NCBI GenBank assembly: GCA_012838995.1 | Contig: DUOD01000045.1 | Location: 1-46,698 of the forward strand | Reading direction: 5' to 3' | Source of the DNA: Clostridiales bacterium | GTDB taxonomy: Bacteria > Bacillota > Clostridia > DUOD01 | DNA: 46,698 bases | Part shown: positions 1 through 8,503 of the stretch, piece after piece | Position numbering within the stretch: the stretch's first letter is position 1 | Layout of the letters: each line of letters opens with the position of its first letter | The notes under the pieces: generated by a model | Databases searched by the model: none | What the model was told of the DNA's origin: nothing | Seen by the model: only the letters and a program-made list of their open reading frames with translations | Translations under genes and position numbers: made by a program

Positions 1-28
1 AGGGGCCCACCCTAAAAAGTGCCCCTTT
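1..28. terminator. Hairpin at the window edge, probable terminator
   Basis: AGGGGC at 1-6 pairs with GCCCCT at 21-26, and TTTT follows on the plus strand. It could end a plus-strand gene lying left of the window, or terminate the minus-strand coat-protein genes if a T-run lies beyond position 1. The orientation cannot be settled here. Confidence 0.45.
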
Positions 29-55
29 TACGCAAAATAGACCTTTTAACGTCAG

Positions 56-307
56 TTATGAACCGCTTTGGAACATAGACCGTACTTCCTGGATATCGCT
101 CTGGTCCGCCTGGGGACCGGGCTTGTAAAATCCTTTTTGCTCCGCCAGTCTATATAGATTGTACTGGGAAGCCTCGCAACTGTTTCTAATCTGTTGAATG
201 GTCTGCCTGAACTGCTGGTTTTGAGCCTGGGATATAACATTGGCATAACCGGTCAGACTGCTGTTTAACATGGATAGCACGTCATTTACCATATCCTTAT
301 CCTGCAT
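56..307 (-). CDS. Small CotF-like spore coat protein
   Basis: An 83-residue Gln/Ser-rich helical protein. The order of a helical N-terminus (residues 1-40), an NSCEASQYNLYRLAEQKGFY segment and a short Pro/Asp tail matches the half-length CotF-type coat proteins that clostridia encode in tandem. A good ribosome site (AGGGAGG) lies 7 bases before the ATG. It follows the similar small gene at 320-505 by 12 bp, so the two are probably co-transcribed and made in the mother cell during sporulation. The family assignment rests on sequence character only; no catalytic residue is expected. Confidence 0.7.
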   Translation of the reverse strand: MQDKDMVNDVLSMLNSSLTGYANVISQAQNQQFRQTIQQIRNSCEASQYNLYRLAEQKGFYKPGPQADQSDIQEVRSMFQSGS

Positions 308-319
308 TTTATTACCTCC

Positions 320-505
320 CTATTGCAAAAAACTCATTAATTTTTGTTTGGTATTTTGGGCCTCCTGGGCCGATTGTTGGAATATCTGCTTAATTTGCGG
401 GTCGGAGGCCTGCTGGGCATAGGCCTGCAGCTTTTGATATGCCGTCTCGTGGGACCCGATGAGGTGCCTTAAATTTTGAAGTTCCAGTTGGTTGAGTTGT
501 GCCAT
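320..505 (-). CDS. Small spore coat-associated protein (CotF/ferritin-like helical)
   Basis: The protein is about 61 residues starting at MAQLNQLELQ. The reading frame opens six codons earlier, but AAAGGAGTG lies 7 bases before this internal ATG and the earlier ATG overlaps that ribosome site, so 505 is the better start. The sequence is helical and rich in Gln/Ala, with LRHLIGSHETAYQKLQAYAQ resembling the N-terminal helix of CotF-type and rubrerythrin-like coat proteins. It is the first gene of a two-gene unit with the coat protein at 56-307. A structural role in the spore coat is inferred. Confidence 0.65.
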   Translation of the reverse strand: MAQLNQLELQNLRHLIGSHETAYQKLQAYAQQASDPQIKQIFQQSAQEAQNTKQKLMSFLQ

Positions 506-603
506 ATTTAACACTCCTTTCATAATATATCCTCTATAGTATTATTTTCAAAAGGATGGCACAATATAGATGGTATTTTAAGGGAAGGGGACATAATACC
601 GAA

Positions 604-634
604 ACCATAAAAAATAAAGCACCCATAGGTGCTT
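604..634 (-). terminator. Terminator of the hydFGE operon
   Basis: The 7-bp stem AAGCACC/GGTGCTT (617-623 with 628-634) has a 4-base loop and is followed on the minus strand by TATTTTTTA. It begins 5 bp beyond the hydE stop codon. Confidence 0.85.
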
Positions 635-638
635 ATAT

Positions 639-1670
639 TTATGCCTTTTTTAGGACCCGTTTTCGATTGCCGCAGCCTCGGCCCACTTTCCTTCCGGCTT
701 TCATGATAATCTCCCTTGCCGACTTTAGACGGGCCAAGCCGTCCTCCATGCTGCCTGCTTTACCCGGGTACAGGGCATAAAGCCTTCTGTAATCCGGCCG
801 TCCCATATTAGGCATTATCACATTGGCCCCCGCCTTCAGCCCTTTTTGGTAGCCGTTTTTGTCCATCGTTGCCAGGGCGGTGGTGGCCGGCATGTTTATA
901 TCCGGCATAAGCAGCCTTGCCAGGGCCATCATCTTTAATACCAGGGGCACCTGTCCGCCCTTCTCATTTTCCAGAGGCGTTAAGGGGCAGGGGATAAAGG
1001 GTCCCATGCCCAGCATATCTATATCCAGCCTTTTGAAAAACAAAAGATCCTCCGCCAGCATTTCCACGGTCTGGCCGGGAAGTCCAATAAGACATCCGGT
1101 ACCCACTTCATAGCCCAGCTCTTTTAAGTAATAAAGGCATCTTACTCTGTTTTGGAAACTCATACCCGGGTGAAACCGTTCATAAAGCCTAGGATTGCTC
1201 GTTTCAATGCGCAGCAGATACCTGTTGGCCCCCGCCCTTTTCAGGCAGGCATATTCTTCCTTTGTACGTTCGCCGATGCTTAGGGTAACGGCCACGTCCA
1301 TATCCTTGATATCGCTGACCACCCTGCACAGGTCATCTATCGGGTAGGACCCGTCTTCACCGCTTTGCAGGACAATGGTCTTAAGACCCCAGCCCACGGC
1401 ACGCCTGGCGTATTCCATTATCTCCCGAATATCCATCCTGAACCTTTTTATGCGGTTATTGGGTGCCCTTAGGCCGCAGTAAAAACAGCTGTTACGGCAA
1501 TAATTGCTGAACTCAATTAAACCCCTCAAATGAACTTCTTCGCCCACATACCTTTTCCTCACCCTATCGGCGGCATGGATTAAGGCAGGGCTATCCCATT
1601 CCAAAAGCCTTACCAGACCGGCCTTATCCAGCAAGTGGGTTTCTTCGAGGGTATCCAACAGCCTTTGCAT
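639..1670 (-). CDS. hydE: [FeFe]-hydrogenase H-cluster maturase HydE (radical SAM)
   Basis: HydE is the radical-SAM enzyme that works with HydG and HydF to build the diiron subcluster of [FeFe]-hydrogenase; its substrate chemistry is the sulfur/azadithiolate side of the pathway. The radical-SAM CX3CX2C motif is YCRNSCFYCG near residue 60, in a TIM-barrel protein of about 343 residues, normal for HydE. The frame is open to a GTG at 1682, but that codon abuts the GGGAGG ribosome site, so the ATG at 1670 (12-base spacing) is preferred. It is the last gene of hydF>hydG>hydE, 19 bp after the hydG stop. No hydrogenase structural gene lies in the window. Confidence 0.93.
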   Translation of the reverse strand: MQRLLDTLEETHLLDKAGLVRLLEWDSPALIHAADRVRKRYVGEEVHLRGLIEFSNYCRNSCFYCGLRAPNNRIKRFRMDIREIMEYARRAVGWGLKTIVLQSGEDGSYPIDDLCRVVSDIKDMDVAVTLSIGERTKEEYACLKRAGANRYLLRIETSNPRLYERFHPGMSFQNRVRCLYYLKELGYEVGTGCLIGLPGQTVEMLAEDLLFFKRLDIDMLGMGPFIPCPLTPLENEKGGQVPLVLKMMALARLLMPDINMPATTALATMDKNGYQKGLKAGANVIMPNMGRPDYRRLYALYPGKAGSMEDGLARLKSAREIIMKAGRKVGRGCGNRKRVLKKA

Positions 1671-1688
1671 TTTAACGCACACCCTCCC

Positions 1689-3137
1689 TTAAAGCCTGAT
1701 ATCCCTTTCACCCTTTTCCAGCCTCTTTAATGCCTTTACCATAAAACCCTTAATCTTTTCATTCTTTATACCGTCAACGTGTTTTTTAATGGCCTTCTCC
1801 CCCGCGTCCCTGGTTTGATGGCTTGCATAATCTAGGAGGTATTCCTTTAGGGTAAGAATGGCATTGGGCATACAGAAATTATGCACAAAGCCGGATTTTG
1901 CCGCCTCCATAAACTCCTCTCCCGTCCTGCCCGCCCGGTAACAGGCGGTACAAAAGGAAGGTAGGCTGCCCATTTCGCAGGTTTCCCGGACAACGTCGTC
2001 GAGGGTACGGGTGTCCCCCAGTTGGAATTGTTCCTTATCAGGGAGCATATTTCCCATGGACTTGCTATAGCCCCCCACGCCTATCCGTGTGCCCGCATCG
2101 ATCTGGGAAACGCCCAGGGGTATAACCTCCCGCCTTACCTCAGGCCTTTCACGGGCGGTCAGTATCAAACCGGTATAGGGCACCGACAGCCTTAATATGG
2201 CCACCAATTTTTTAAAGTCCTCATCGCTTACGGCATAATCAGGATTTGACGCATAGGGGGTACCGATGGCCGGTTCTATCCTCGGAAAGGATATGGTATG
2301 GGGCCCTACGCCGTTGTATTTCTCCTCCAGGTGGATGGTATGGTATAATAGCCCCATCACTTCAAACCTCCAGTCGTACAGCCCGAACAGTACACCAATG
2401 GCGACATCGTCAATACCTACGTCCAATGCCCGGTCCTGGGCATAAAGACGCCATCTGTAATTACCCTTTATGGTATCTTCGGGATGCATCTTCCGGTAGG
2501 TTTGATGATGGTATGTTTCCTGGAATACCTGGAATGTACCTATACCCACTTCTTTAAGTTTCTTAAGCTCTTCCCGGGACAGGGGCGCACAGTTTATATT
2601 GGCCCTTCTGATTTCTCCGTTACCGCACTTGGTGGCATAAACCTGCCTGATGCTTTGGCATATAAAATCTATATCGGTTTCCGGCGATTCACCGTAAACC
2701 AGCACCGTCCTTTTTTGTCCCTCGTTGATCATAACCCTTACTTCCCGGGATATCTCCTCCATAGTCAGCGTCCTTCGGTCCACCTTATTATTACTTCTTC
2801 TAAAACCGCAGTACCTGCAATTATTGGCGCATTTATTGCTAATATACAGCGGCGAAAAAAAGACTAAACGGTCCCCGTAAATCTCCTTTTTTAGTTTGCC
2901 GGCCAGGCTAAACATTTCGTTAATGGTTTCCTCGTCCTTGTTTTGTATTAAAATGGCGGCATCTTCGGGGTCCAGCCTTACCTTTTTCTCCGCCTTTGCA
3001 AGCACCCTCCTAACATCTTTTTTGGACGGATTTGCCCATTTGTTAAGTTGGGACCATATTTTATCATCGTCGATAAAATCCCTTTCCATGCGATCGTATT
3101 CTTTGAAATACTCCTGATATTTTTGTAAAAAACCCAT
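1689..3137 (-). CDS. hydG: [FeFe]-hydrogenase maturase HydG (tyrosine lyase, radical SAM)
   Basis: HydG cleaves tyrosine to p-cresol, CO and cyanide and delivers an Fe(CO)2CN synthon for the H-cluster. At 482 residues it is full length. The radical-SAM cluster motif CANNCRYCG (Cys 103, 107, 110) is present, and so is the C-terminal CX2CX22C motif that separates HydG from ThiH (CTAC followed 22 residues later by the Cys of HNFC) and holds the auxiliary cluster where CO and CN are assembled. It lies between hydF (49 bp upstream) and hydE in one operon. Confidence 0.96.
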   Translation of the reverse strand: MGFLQKYQEYFKEYDRMERDFIDDDKIWSQLNKWANPSKKDVRRVLAKAEKKVRLDPEDAAILIQNKDEETINEMFSLAGKLKKEIYGDRLVFFSPLYISNKCANNCRYCGFRRSNNKVDRRTLTMEEISREVRVMINEGQKRTVLVYGESPETDIDFICQSIRQVYATKCGNGEIRRANINCAPLSREELKKLKEVGIGTFQVFQETYHHQTYRKMHPEDTIKGNYRWRLYAQDRALDVGIDDVAIGVLFGLYDWRFEVMGLLYHTIHLEEKYNGVGPHTISFPRIEPAIGTPYASNPDYAVSDEDFKKLVAILRLSVPYTGLILTARERPEVRREVIPLGVSQIDAGTRIGVGGYSKSMGNMLPDKEQFQLGDTRTLDDVVRETCEMGSLPSFCTACYRAGRTGEEFMEAAKSGFVHNFCMPNAILTLKEYLLDYASHQTRDAGEKAIKKHVDGIKNEKIKGFMVKALKRLEKGERDIRL

Positions 3138-3186
3138 GGACCATCCCCCTTTTATATTTTGTTTGATTTTGTTTAATCAAGTCCTG

Positions 3187-4398
3187 TTATTGGTTTAACT
3201 CATCTTTGAAGGGTTCAAGCGCCCGATCCAACATGCCGTGAAGATAGGCCAGTATGATGCCGTAGTTTATCATGGGCACGCCCCTATGTTCTGAAAAAAA
3301 CTGCCTGTATTCCATCTCCCTTTTATTGAGCATGCACCCACCGCAGTGGATTATCATGCTATAGGGCGAAAGATCCTCTTTAAAAAAGCCCCCGGAAACA
3401 TGATGAAAATTAAGCTTCTTCCCGGTCTTTTTTCTAAGAAGAGCGGGAATCTTTACAGTGCCGATATCGTCCTCCTTCCGATGGTGGGTACACCCTTCTG
3501 CCACCAGGATATTATCACCGTCTTTAAGCCCCTGTATCTGCTTAACCGCCCTGTAAAACAACCCAAGGTGTCCCTTATTCCTCGCATAGATAATGGAAAA
3601 GGAAGTAAGGGGTATGTGGGGAGGCAGCAATGTCTTTACCTTGTCAAAGATTTGTGAATCGGTTATAACAACATCGGGCGGCCGGGTTAGTTTGTCTAAG
3701 ACATGTTTCAGCTGAGTTTCTCTGACCATCAGCCCGGCAGCGCCCTTATCCAGGATATCCCGCAGCACCTGTTGCTGGGGCAGTATAATCCTGCCCTTGG
3801 GCGCACCGCTGTCAATGGGTGTGACCAGAATAACCAGGTCGCCGGGTTCAACCAGGCCGTCCACCAAGTGCAGCGAAGCATGGTCCTCTTTTTTAAGGTC
3901 TATCAATCGGCGGATAAGGTCCTCAACCCCCTTCCCGGTTTTGGCGGACATCTTAACAACGGGTATGCCCTCAATGACGGATATGCCTTTTAAAAAATCG
4001 CAGTTTTTTGATATGTCGCTTTTGTTTACCACCATGACAAAGGGTATCCTTTGCTGCTTAAACTGCCCGGCCAGCCATTCCTCCCGATTGCCCCACCCGC
4101 CTTCTTCAGTTATCACAAGGACGGCAATATCGGTTTTTCTAAGTACCTCCCTTGTTTTTTCCACCCTTAACCTGCCCAGCATGCCCTCATCGTCTATGCC
4201 CGGCGTATCGATAAATATAACCGGGCCCAAGGGCACAACTTCCATGCTCTTGTATACCGGATCGGTGGTCGTACCGGGTACGTCGGACACAACGGCTATT
4301 TCCTGGCCCGTCAGCGCATTTATCAGGCTGGACTTGCCGGTGTTCCTCCTGCCAAACAGTGCTATATGCAGCCGGTTACTCCGTGGTGTACTGTTCAT
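3187..4398 (-). CDS. hydF: [FeFe]-hydrogenase maturation GTPase HydF
   Basis: HydF is the GTPase and iron-sulfur scaffold on which the 2Fe subcluster is finished before transfer to the hydrogenase. Visible motifs are Walker A GRRNTGKS at residues 16-23, DTPG near 64, NKSD of the G4 box, and a C-terminal cluster-binding region with a CTHH element followed by HCGGC. The length of 403 residues is usual. It is first in the operon, preceded by GGGGGG ten bases from the ATG and by a long leader with its own terminator-like hairpin (4424-4467), so expression of all three maturases may be set by read-through at that hairpin. Confidence 0.96.
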   Translation of the reverse strand: MNSTPRSNRLHIALFGRRNTGKSSLINALTGQEIAVVSDVPGTTTDPVYKSMEVVPLGPVIFIDTPGIDDEGMLGRLRVEKTREVLRKTDIAVLVITEEGGWGNREEWLAGQFKQQRIPFVMVVNKSDISKNCDFLKGISVIEGIPVVKMSAKTGKGVEDLIRRLIDLKKEDHASLHLVDGLVEPGDLVILVTPIDSGAPKGRIILPQQQVLRDILDKGAAGLMVRETQLKHVLDKLTRPPDVVITDSQIFDKVKTLLPPHIPLTSFSIIYARNKGHLGLFYRAVKQIQGLKDGDNILVAEGCTHHRKEDDIGTVKIPALLRKKTGKKLNFHHVSGGFFKEDLSPYSMIIHCGGCMLNKREMEYRQFFSEHRGVPMINYGIILAYLHGMLDRALEPFKDELNQ

Positions 4399-4420
4399 GT
4401 ACTATTAACCCCCCTTATAA

Positions 4421-4467
4421 ACACAAAAATCCTTTACCAGGAACACAGAAGAATTCCTGATAAAGGA
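4421..4467 (-). terminator. Intrinsic terminator inside the hydF leader (possible attenuator)
   Basis: A 14-bp inverted repeat (4430-4443 with 4454-4467), complete on the minus strand when one G-U pair is allowed, is followed by TTTTTGTG and then, 12-20 bases later, by the hydF ribosome site. It lies about 155 bp downstream of the promoter at 4630-4659, so it would stop the hydFGE transcript unless bypassed. No upstream gene needs a terminator at this place. Confidence 0.7.
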
Positions 4468-4629
4468 CACACTAAGCCTTTTAACCAAATTCTCCTCTGC
4501 CCTGGAACCATCCTCGGCATCAGAATACAAACTTTTTCCCTCTCCCCCTCAAGGAGTTTCCCTCTTAGGGTCAAGTCGGCTGTAAAATATTAACTTTTGC
4601 CAAGCTGTTTGATTAACGTTTCTATAGTA

Positions 4630-4659
4630 ATGATATACCCTTTATTCATCTGCTGTCAA
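4630..4659 (-). promoter_or_regulatory. SigmaA-type promoter of hydFGE
   Basis: TTGACA (4654-4659), an 18-base spacer and TATCAT (4630-4635), read on the minus strand, give a start near 4622 and a leader of about 225 nt. The leader (4399-4622) contains several GC-rich segments plus the terminator at 4421-4467. I do not recognise a T-box, SAM, FMN, TPP or c-di-GMP class I signature in it. Confidence 0.7.
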
Positions 4660-4700
4660 TAGCGGACAAAGGCCATCCGGCCGATTTTTTCTTTTATCCG

Positions 4701-5624
4701 TTAGAAAAATGTAACCTGGTTACCGCCCCGGTCTTTTGACTGGTTCAAATAATCCTTGGCGATTTCATAAAGCCGTTCAAATCCCTGGTGGAAGGATGTA
4801 AGAGACCTGGACGATGCAACGCCGTGGCTTACCGAAAAGGATATGCTGTCCTCATCGGAAGTTGGAACGGTGGTTTTTCTAACCTCGTCGGTGATGCGTC
4901 CGGCAACGACAATGGCATCTTCCAGTTTGGTATTGGGAAGAATAATGGCAAAACGATCTTCGTCCAACCGTCCGAAGGTATCATAAACTCGGATGCAATT
5001 ACTACCCAGAGCGGCAAAGGTCTTCAATACCCGCTGTCCTGTATCGGTGCCGTAATTATAATTTATCAGCTCAAAGTTATCTATATCGGTCATAATTACC
5101 GACAGCGAGCTTTGATCCCCCCGCCAAAGCCTGTCCATTTCTTTCTTTCCCTGTTCCATAAAATAGTTTTTGCTATATATGCCCGTTAACCTATCATATA
5201 TTGAGTTTTTCTCCAGTTCCTGCTCCAGTCGTATATATTCCGTGCTGTCATTAAGAACGACAACCTTGCCCTGCTGCCGACCGCTCTTGTTATATAAAGT
5301 TGAAAGGGTGACATCGAATATCCTGGGCGAGTCGTCGTTTTTTACTCTTAGGCTAACCCGGAACCGTTCTTTGTCACTTTGTATTATTTTACGTATTTTC
5401 CCGGACGCGGATATTTTATCGGTAGCTTTGGAATCGTAGACGGAAATACCCTCTATCCGCGCTGCAGCGGGATTGACATACACGATGGAATCTTTGGCAT
5501 CCAGTATAATTACACCCTGGTCCGTATTGCTGATAACCATATTCCAAGCAGCGGATATCAGCCCGGAGTGTTTGGGTGGCAGTAAACGCCGGGGTGGTGT
5601 AGGACCGGAAACATCGTGTAACAT
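4701..5624 (-). CDS. PAS-GGDEF protein with degenerate GGDEF signature
   Basis: The 307-residue cytoplasmic protein has an N-terminal PAS domain (about 20-130), a short coiled linker and a GGDEF domain (about 140-307; SIYDRLTGIYSK is the usual domain entry). GGDEF proteins make c-di-GMP, but here the signature loop reads DEDRF at 221-225 where GGDEF is expected, and the ND of the metal/substrate helix is replaced (INYNYGT). Catalysis is therefore doubtful, and a sensory or binding role is more likely. The gene starts 107 bp after the HD-GYP gene with GGGAGG 10 bases before the ATG, and has its own promoter-like sequence. Confidence 0.85.
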   Translation of the reverse strand: MLHDVSGPTPPRRLLPPKHSGLISAAWNMVISNTDQGVIILDAKDSIVYVNPAAARIEGISVYDSKATDKISASGKIRKIIQSDKERFRVSLRVKNDDSPRIFDVTLSTLYNKSGRQQGKVVVLNDSTEYIRLEQELEKNSIYDRLTGIYSKNYFMEQGKKEMDRLWRGDQSSLSVIMTDIDNFELINYNYGTDTGQRVLKTFAALGSNCIRVYDTFGRLDEDRFAIILPNTKLEDAIVVAGRITDEVRKTTVPTSDEDSISFSVSHGVASSRSLTSFHQGFERLYEIAKDYLNQSKDRGGNQVTFF

Positions 5625-5644
5625 ATTTTATATGCCTCCCGAAC

Positions 5645-5690
5645 TTTACTATATATGTAAAGTATACAGTAAATGTCCGGCCGGGGTAAA
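5645..5690 (-). promoter_or_regulatory. Probable promoter with inverted repeat upstream of the PAS-GGDEF gene
   Basis: On the minus strand TTTACC (5685-5690), an 18-base spacer and TATACT (5661-5666) resemble a sigmaA promoter. An 11-bp imperfect inverted repeat (5645-5655 with 5663-5673) overlaps the -10 and could be an operator. Both are inferred from sequence form only. Confidence 0.4.
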
Positions 5691-5730
5691 CAAAATCAGG
5701 GAAAATGATAAATATTTCCTACTCCTATAC

Positions 5731-8208
5731 CTAAACGACTTCCAAAAACACCCGTACTATTTCAGGATCAAACTGGGTGCCTGCGTTCTTCTTTATCTCC
5801 TCAAGGGCGGCTTCCTTGGATATGGCCTCTTTGTACACCCTTTGATGGGTCATGGCGTCATAGGCATCAACAACCGCAAGGATACGGGACAGCAAGGGAA
5901 TTTCCTCACTCTTAAGGCTCAGGGGATAGCCCGTACCGTCCCAGCGCTCATGATGGGTTAATATATACCGGGCCACCGGCTCCAGCTCAGGGGATGACAT
6001 GGCGATCCTGTACCCGATCTCGGGGTGTTTTTTCATGATTTCCCACTCTTCATCATTCAGCTTACCCGGTTTGTTTAAAATATCATCCCTTATACCCACC
6101 TTGCCGACATCATGGAGCATAGCCAGAAGTTCCAGCTCGTCAAGGTTTTTCTGGAAAAGGTTAAGCTTTCTGCCTATCTTTTTTGATAAATTGGCAAGCC
6201 GTTCGGCGTGTTCCTCGGTCTCCTCGCTTCTTTCGTACATGGCGGCCATAACGGCTGAAAGGGTTGCGCTATGGGAGCTCTTGCGGTTAAGAAGCTTATT
6301 TTTATACATAAGCTCTTGGGCATCGGTCATTATATGGCCAAAATCCTCATCTGCCCTTTTCTTTGTGCCGTATCCCAGAGAAAGATTGATGCTGTCGATA
6401 TCACTTGTAATGGATTGATTATACAAATTAACGGCATTTTTTATTTTTTCCAGTATTTCCGCCACTGTATCGGCGTCTGTGTAGGGCAGCAATATGCCGA
6501 ACTCATCGTCACCCGTCCTTGCCATAATATCCCATTCCCGACAGCAGCTCTTTAAGATTTTAGCCGTTTTTCTAATTATACTGTCCCCTTTCAAATGACC
6601 AAAGGCGTTATTAACAAGCTTAAGACCATTTATATCTCCGATAATAATAGACAAAGGCAGGGATTCGGGTTTATCAAGCCGTTTAATTTCTTGTTCAAAA
6701 TATTGCCGGTTGTATACACCGGTGAGTAAATCGTGGTTATTAAGATATTGAATCTGCTCTTCTCCTTTTTTCTGGAGGGTTATATCTATAATAATCCCTT
6801 CAAGGGCTTCAACATTCCCCGATTCATCATAAACCCCCTGTCCCAGCTCCAGCACCCATTTATGCTGTCCGTTGGCCGTGGTAATTTGATATTCGTACTG
6901 AAAACCTGATTTCATCTGGATGGCCCGTTCCCATTCATTCCACAGAATTTCTCTGAATTGGGGCCGTATGACATCATTATATGACAGCTCCTTGTTATAC
7001 AGAAGACTTTCCGGATGGTACCCGGTCAGGGCATAGCAGCCTTCAGATACAAACTCCATGGTCCATTCCCGATCATATCTACATCTATAGGCCATACCCG
7101 GCAGGTGGGAAAGCAACAGCGCTTTGCTACGCTCGCTCTCCTTCGAAGCCGCTTCGGCTTCAACCCGTTTTGTTATATCCTGAAGAATACACAAATATTT
7201 GCCCAAATGTTGGTCCGGTAATTGCAAGGGCGCGATCACCATATCCACCCAGACGTGGGAGCCGTCTGGTTTTATATAGCGTTTTTCCATGGAATAACCG
7301 TTAATTTGGCCGGCCTTTAATTTTTTGAAGTTCTCAATATCCCTTTGCACATCATCGGGATGGGTGATATCCGTCCACTTTACAGCCGTCAATTCCTCAA
7401 CTGACCTTCCCAATATCTTTTGAAACGCCGGGTTAATCTCCGAACTGTAGCTGTAATCCCTGCCGATGGCAAGCCCGACGGGGGCCTGTTGGAATATGGT
7501 ACGGAAAAGTTCTTCGCTTTTTTTCAGCTTTTCGCCCATTTTGGTTAGGATTCTGTTTTTTACCACCAACCTATAAATAAGAATAAAGACCAGGCAGGCA
7601 CAAATAACAACAACAAAAGCGTGAACAACATGCTTGTACACCTCTTGGTACCACTGTTTTGCCGAATAATCAATACCCAGCACTGCAATAATATCACCTT
7701 TTAAGTCATCCTTTATTGGAACCAAGATACTTATCCACCTATCGTCCTGGTCTGTTATGATTTCCGATATAAAGGGTTTACCGTCTATGAAGGGACGTTC
7801 GCCGATTTGGGGGGTATATTCCCGGCCAGGAGCAGAATAACGGCGGCTGCCCGGAGTCTCGGAATCCACCATAAAAAGCCTTTTCCCGTTCCTTTGGGTA
7901 AAAAGATAAGCATAACGAATATGCTCATCCCGCTGTTTAAGCCTTTGGAGACTGTCCTTTAGCTGTCGGTATTCGGGTTTATCTATATCATTTGGATGGG
8001 CTTTTAATTCAGCAACCTGTTGGGCCGGTATAAAGGCTTCTGCCGATTGTGCCAACATAGTGTGATGATGGCTCGCTTGGTTTTTATAACTGTTCCACGT
8101 ATCCCTTATATAAAGTCCGCCGACAACCAAAATAACACCCGTCAATACAACCAACAGCCAATGGCGCCTAAAAAAATAAAAGATACGTTTATTGAAAGGC
8201 TTTTTCAT
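5731..8208 (-). CDS. Membrane Cache-PAS-PAS-GGDEF-HD-GYP c-di-GMP protein
   Basis: The protein has about 825 residues from the ATG at 8208, chosen because GAGGGGG lies 7 bases upstream; an in-frame ATG 17 codons earlier lacks a ribosome site. Order: membrane segment 17-34, extracytoplasmic Cache-like sensor 35-193, membrane segment 194-216, PAS 235-350, PAS 365-480, GGDEF 490-645, HD-GYP 650-825. The HD-GYP part has the HD pair at 699-700 and HHERWDGTGYP at 752-762, so hydrolysis of c-di-GMP is expected. The GGDEF loop is GDDEF (566-570), one residue off consensus, so its cyclase activity is uncertain. It probably couples an external signal to c-di-GMP turnover beside riboswitch-controlled surface genes. 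Confidence 0.92.
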   Translation of the reverse strand: MKKPFNKRIFYFFRRHWLLVVLTGVILVVGGLYIRDTWNSYKNQASHHHTMLAQSAEAFIPAQQVAELKAHPNDIDKPEYRQLKDSLQRLKQRDEHIRYAYLFTQRNGKRLFMVDSETPGSRRYSAPGREYTPQIGERPFIDGKPFISEIITDQDDRWISILVPIKDDLKGDIIAVLGIDYSAKQWYQEVYKHVVHAFVVVICACLVFILIYRLVVKNRILTKMGEKLKKSEELFRTIFQQAPVGLAIGRDYSYSSEINPAFQKILGRSVEELTAVKWTDITHPDDVQRDIENFKKLKAGQINGYSMEKRYIKPDGSHVWVDMVIAPLQLPDQHLGKYLCILQDITKRVEAEAASKESERSKALLLSHLPGMAYRCRYDREWTMEFVSEGCYALTGYHPESLLYNKELSYNDVIRPQFREILWNEWERAIQMKSGFQYEYQITTANGQHKWVLELGQGVYDESGNVEALEGIIIDITLQKKGEEQIQYLNNHDLLTGVYNRQYFEQEIKRLDKPESLPLSIIIGDINGLKLVNNAFGHLKGDSIIRKTAKILKSCCREWDIMARTGDDEFGILLPYTDADTVAEILEKIKNAVNLYNQSITSDIDSINLSLGYGTKKRADEDFGHIMTDAQELMYKNKLLNRKSSHSATLSAVMAAMYERSEETEEHAERLANLSKKIGRKLNLFQKNLDELELLAMLHDVGKVGIRDDILNKPGKLNDEEWEIMKKHPEIGYRIAMSSPELEPVARYILTHHERWDGTGYPLSLKSEEIPLLSRILAVVDAYDAMTHQRVYKEAISKEAALEEIKKNAGTQFDPEIVRVFLEVV

Positions 8209-8329
8209 TCCCTTTCCCCCTCTCGGGCAAAAATATAAAGCGATAAACCCGGGAAACAATGTTTCAATATATTATATAACCTTGCACTACCTATTCTAAC
8301 AAAATTATACAATTAATAGGTTTTTTGCA

Positions 8330-8370
8330 TAAAAAATCCTCCTTTATGCCCAAATATGCAAAAGGAGGAT
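8330..8370 (-). terminator. Terminator of the SipW/LPXTG surface operon
   Basis: The 10-bp stem ATCCTCCTTT/AAAGGAGGAT (8336-8345 with 8361-8370) is followed on the minus strand by TTTTTTATG. It lies 120 bp beyond the last gene of the operon. Confidence 0.9.
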
Positions 8371-8411
8371 GACTAACAAATATTGGTGTGCATTTATTTT
8401 TTACAGGCCGT

Positions 8412-8503
8412 ACCTTTTCTAATTTATATACTGTCATGCTCGCTAAATAAACCCTCTGTAAATTCATCATAATTGATAACCTTTCTAATCTATACACTGC
8501 CAT
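8412..8503. repeat. Imperfect direct repeat at the operon 3' end
   Basis: A 25-26 base unit at 8412-8437 recurs at 8479-8503 with a few substitutions (both contain TTTCTAAT and end in CAT). The second copy overlaps the last codons of the LPKTG gene and the first lies in its 3' untranslated region. It may be a relic of a small duplication; no function is evident. Confidence 0.5.

Noticed and set aside
4399-4622. T-box or SAM riboswitch in the hydF leader
   Set aside because: No T-box sequence (GGTGG with ACCGCG), specifier loop, or SAM-I core could be found.
8291-8503. 70-codon minus-strand frame after the LPKTG gene
   Set aside because: It spans the operon terminator and both copies of the direct repeat, has no ribosome site and no family resemblance.
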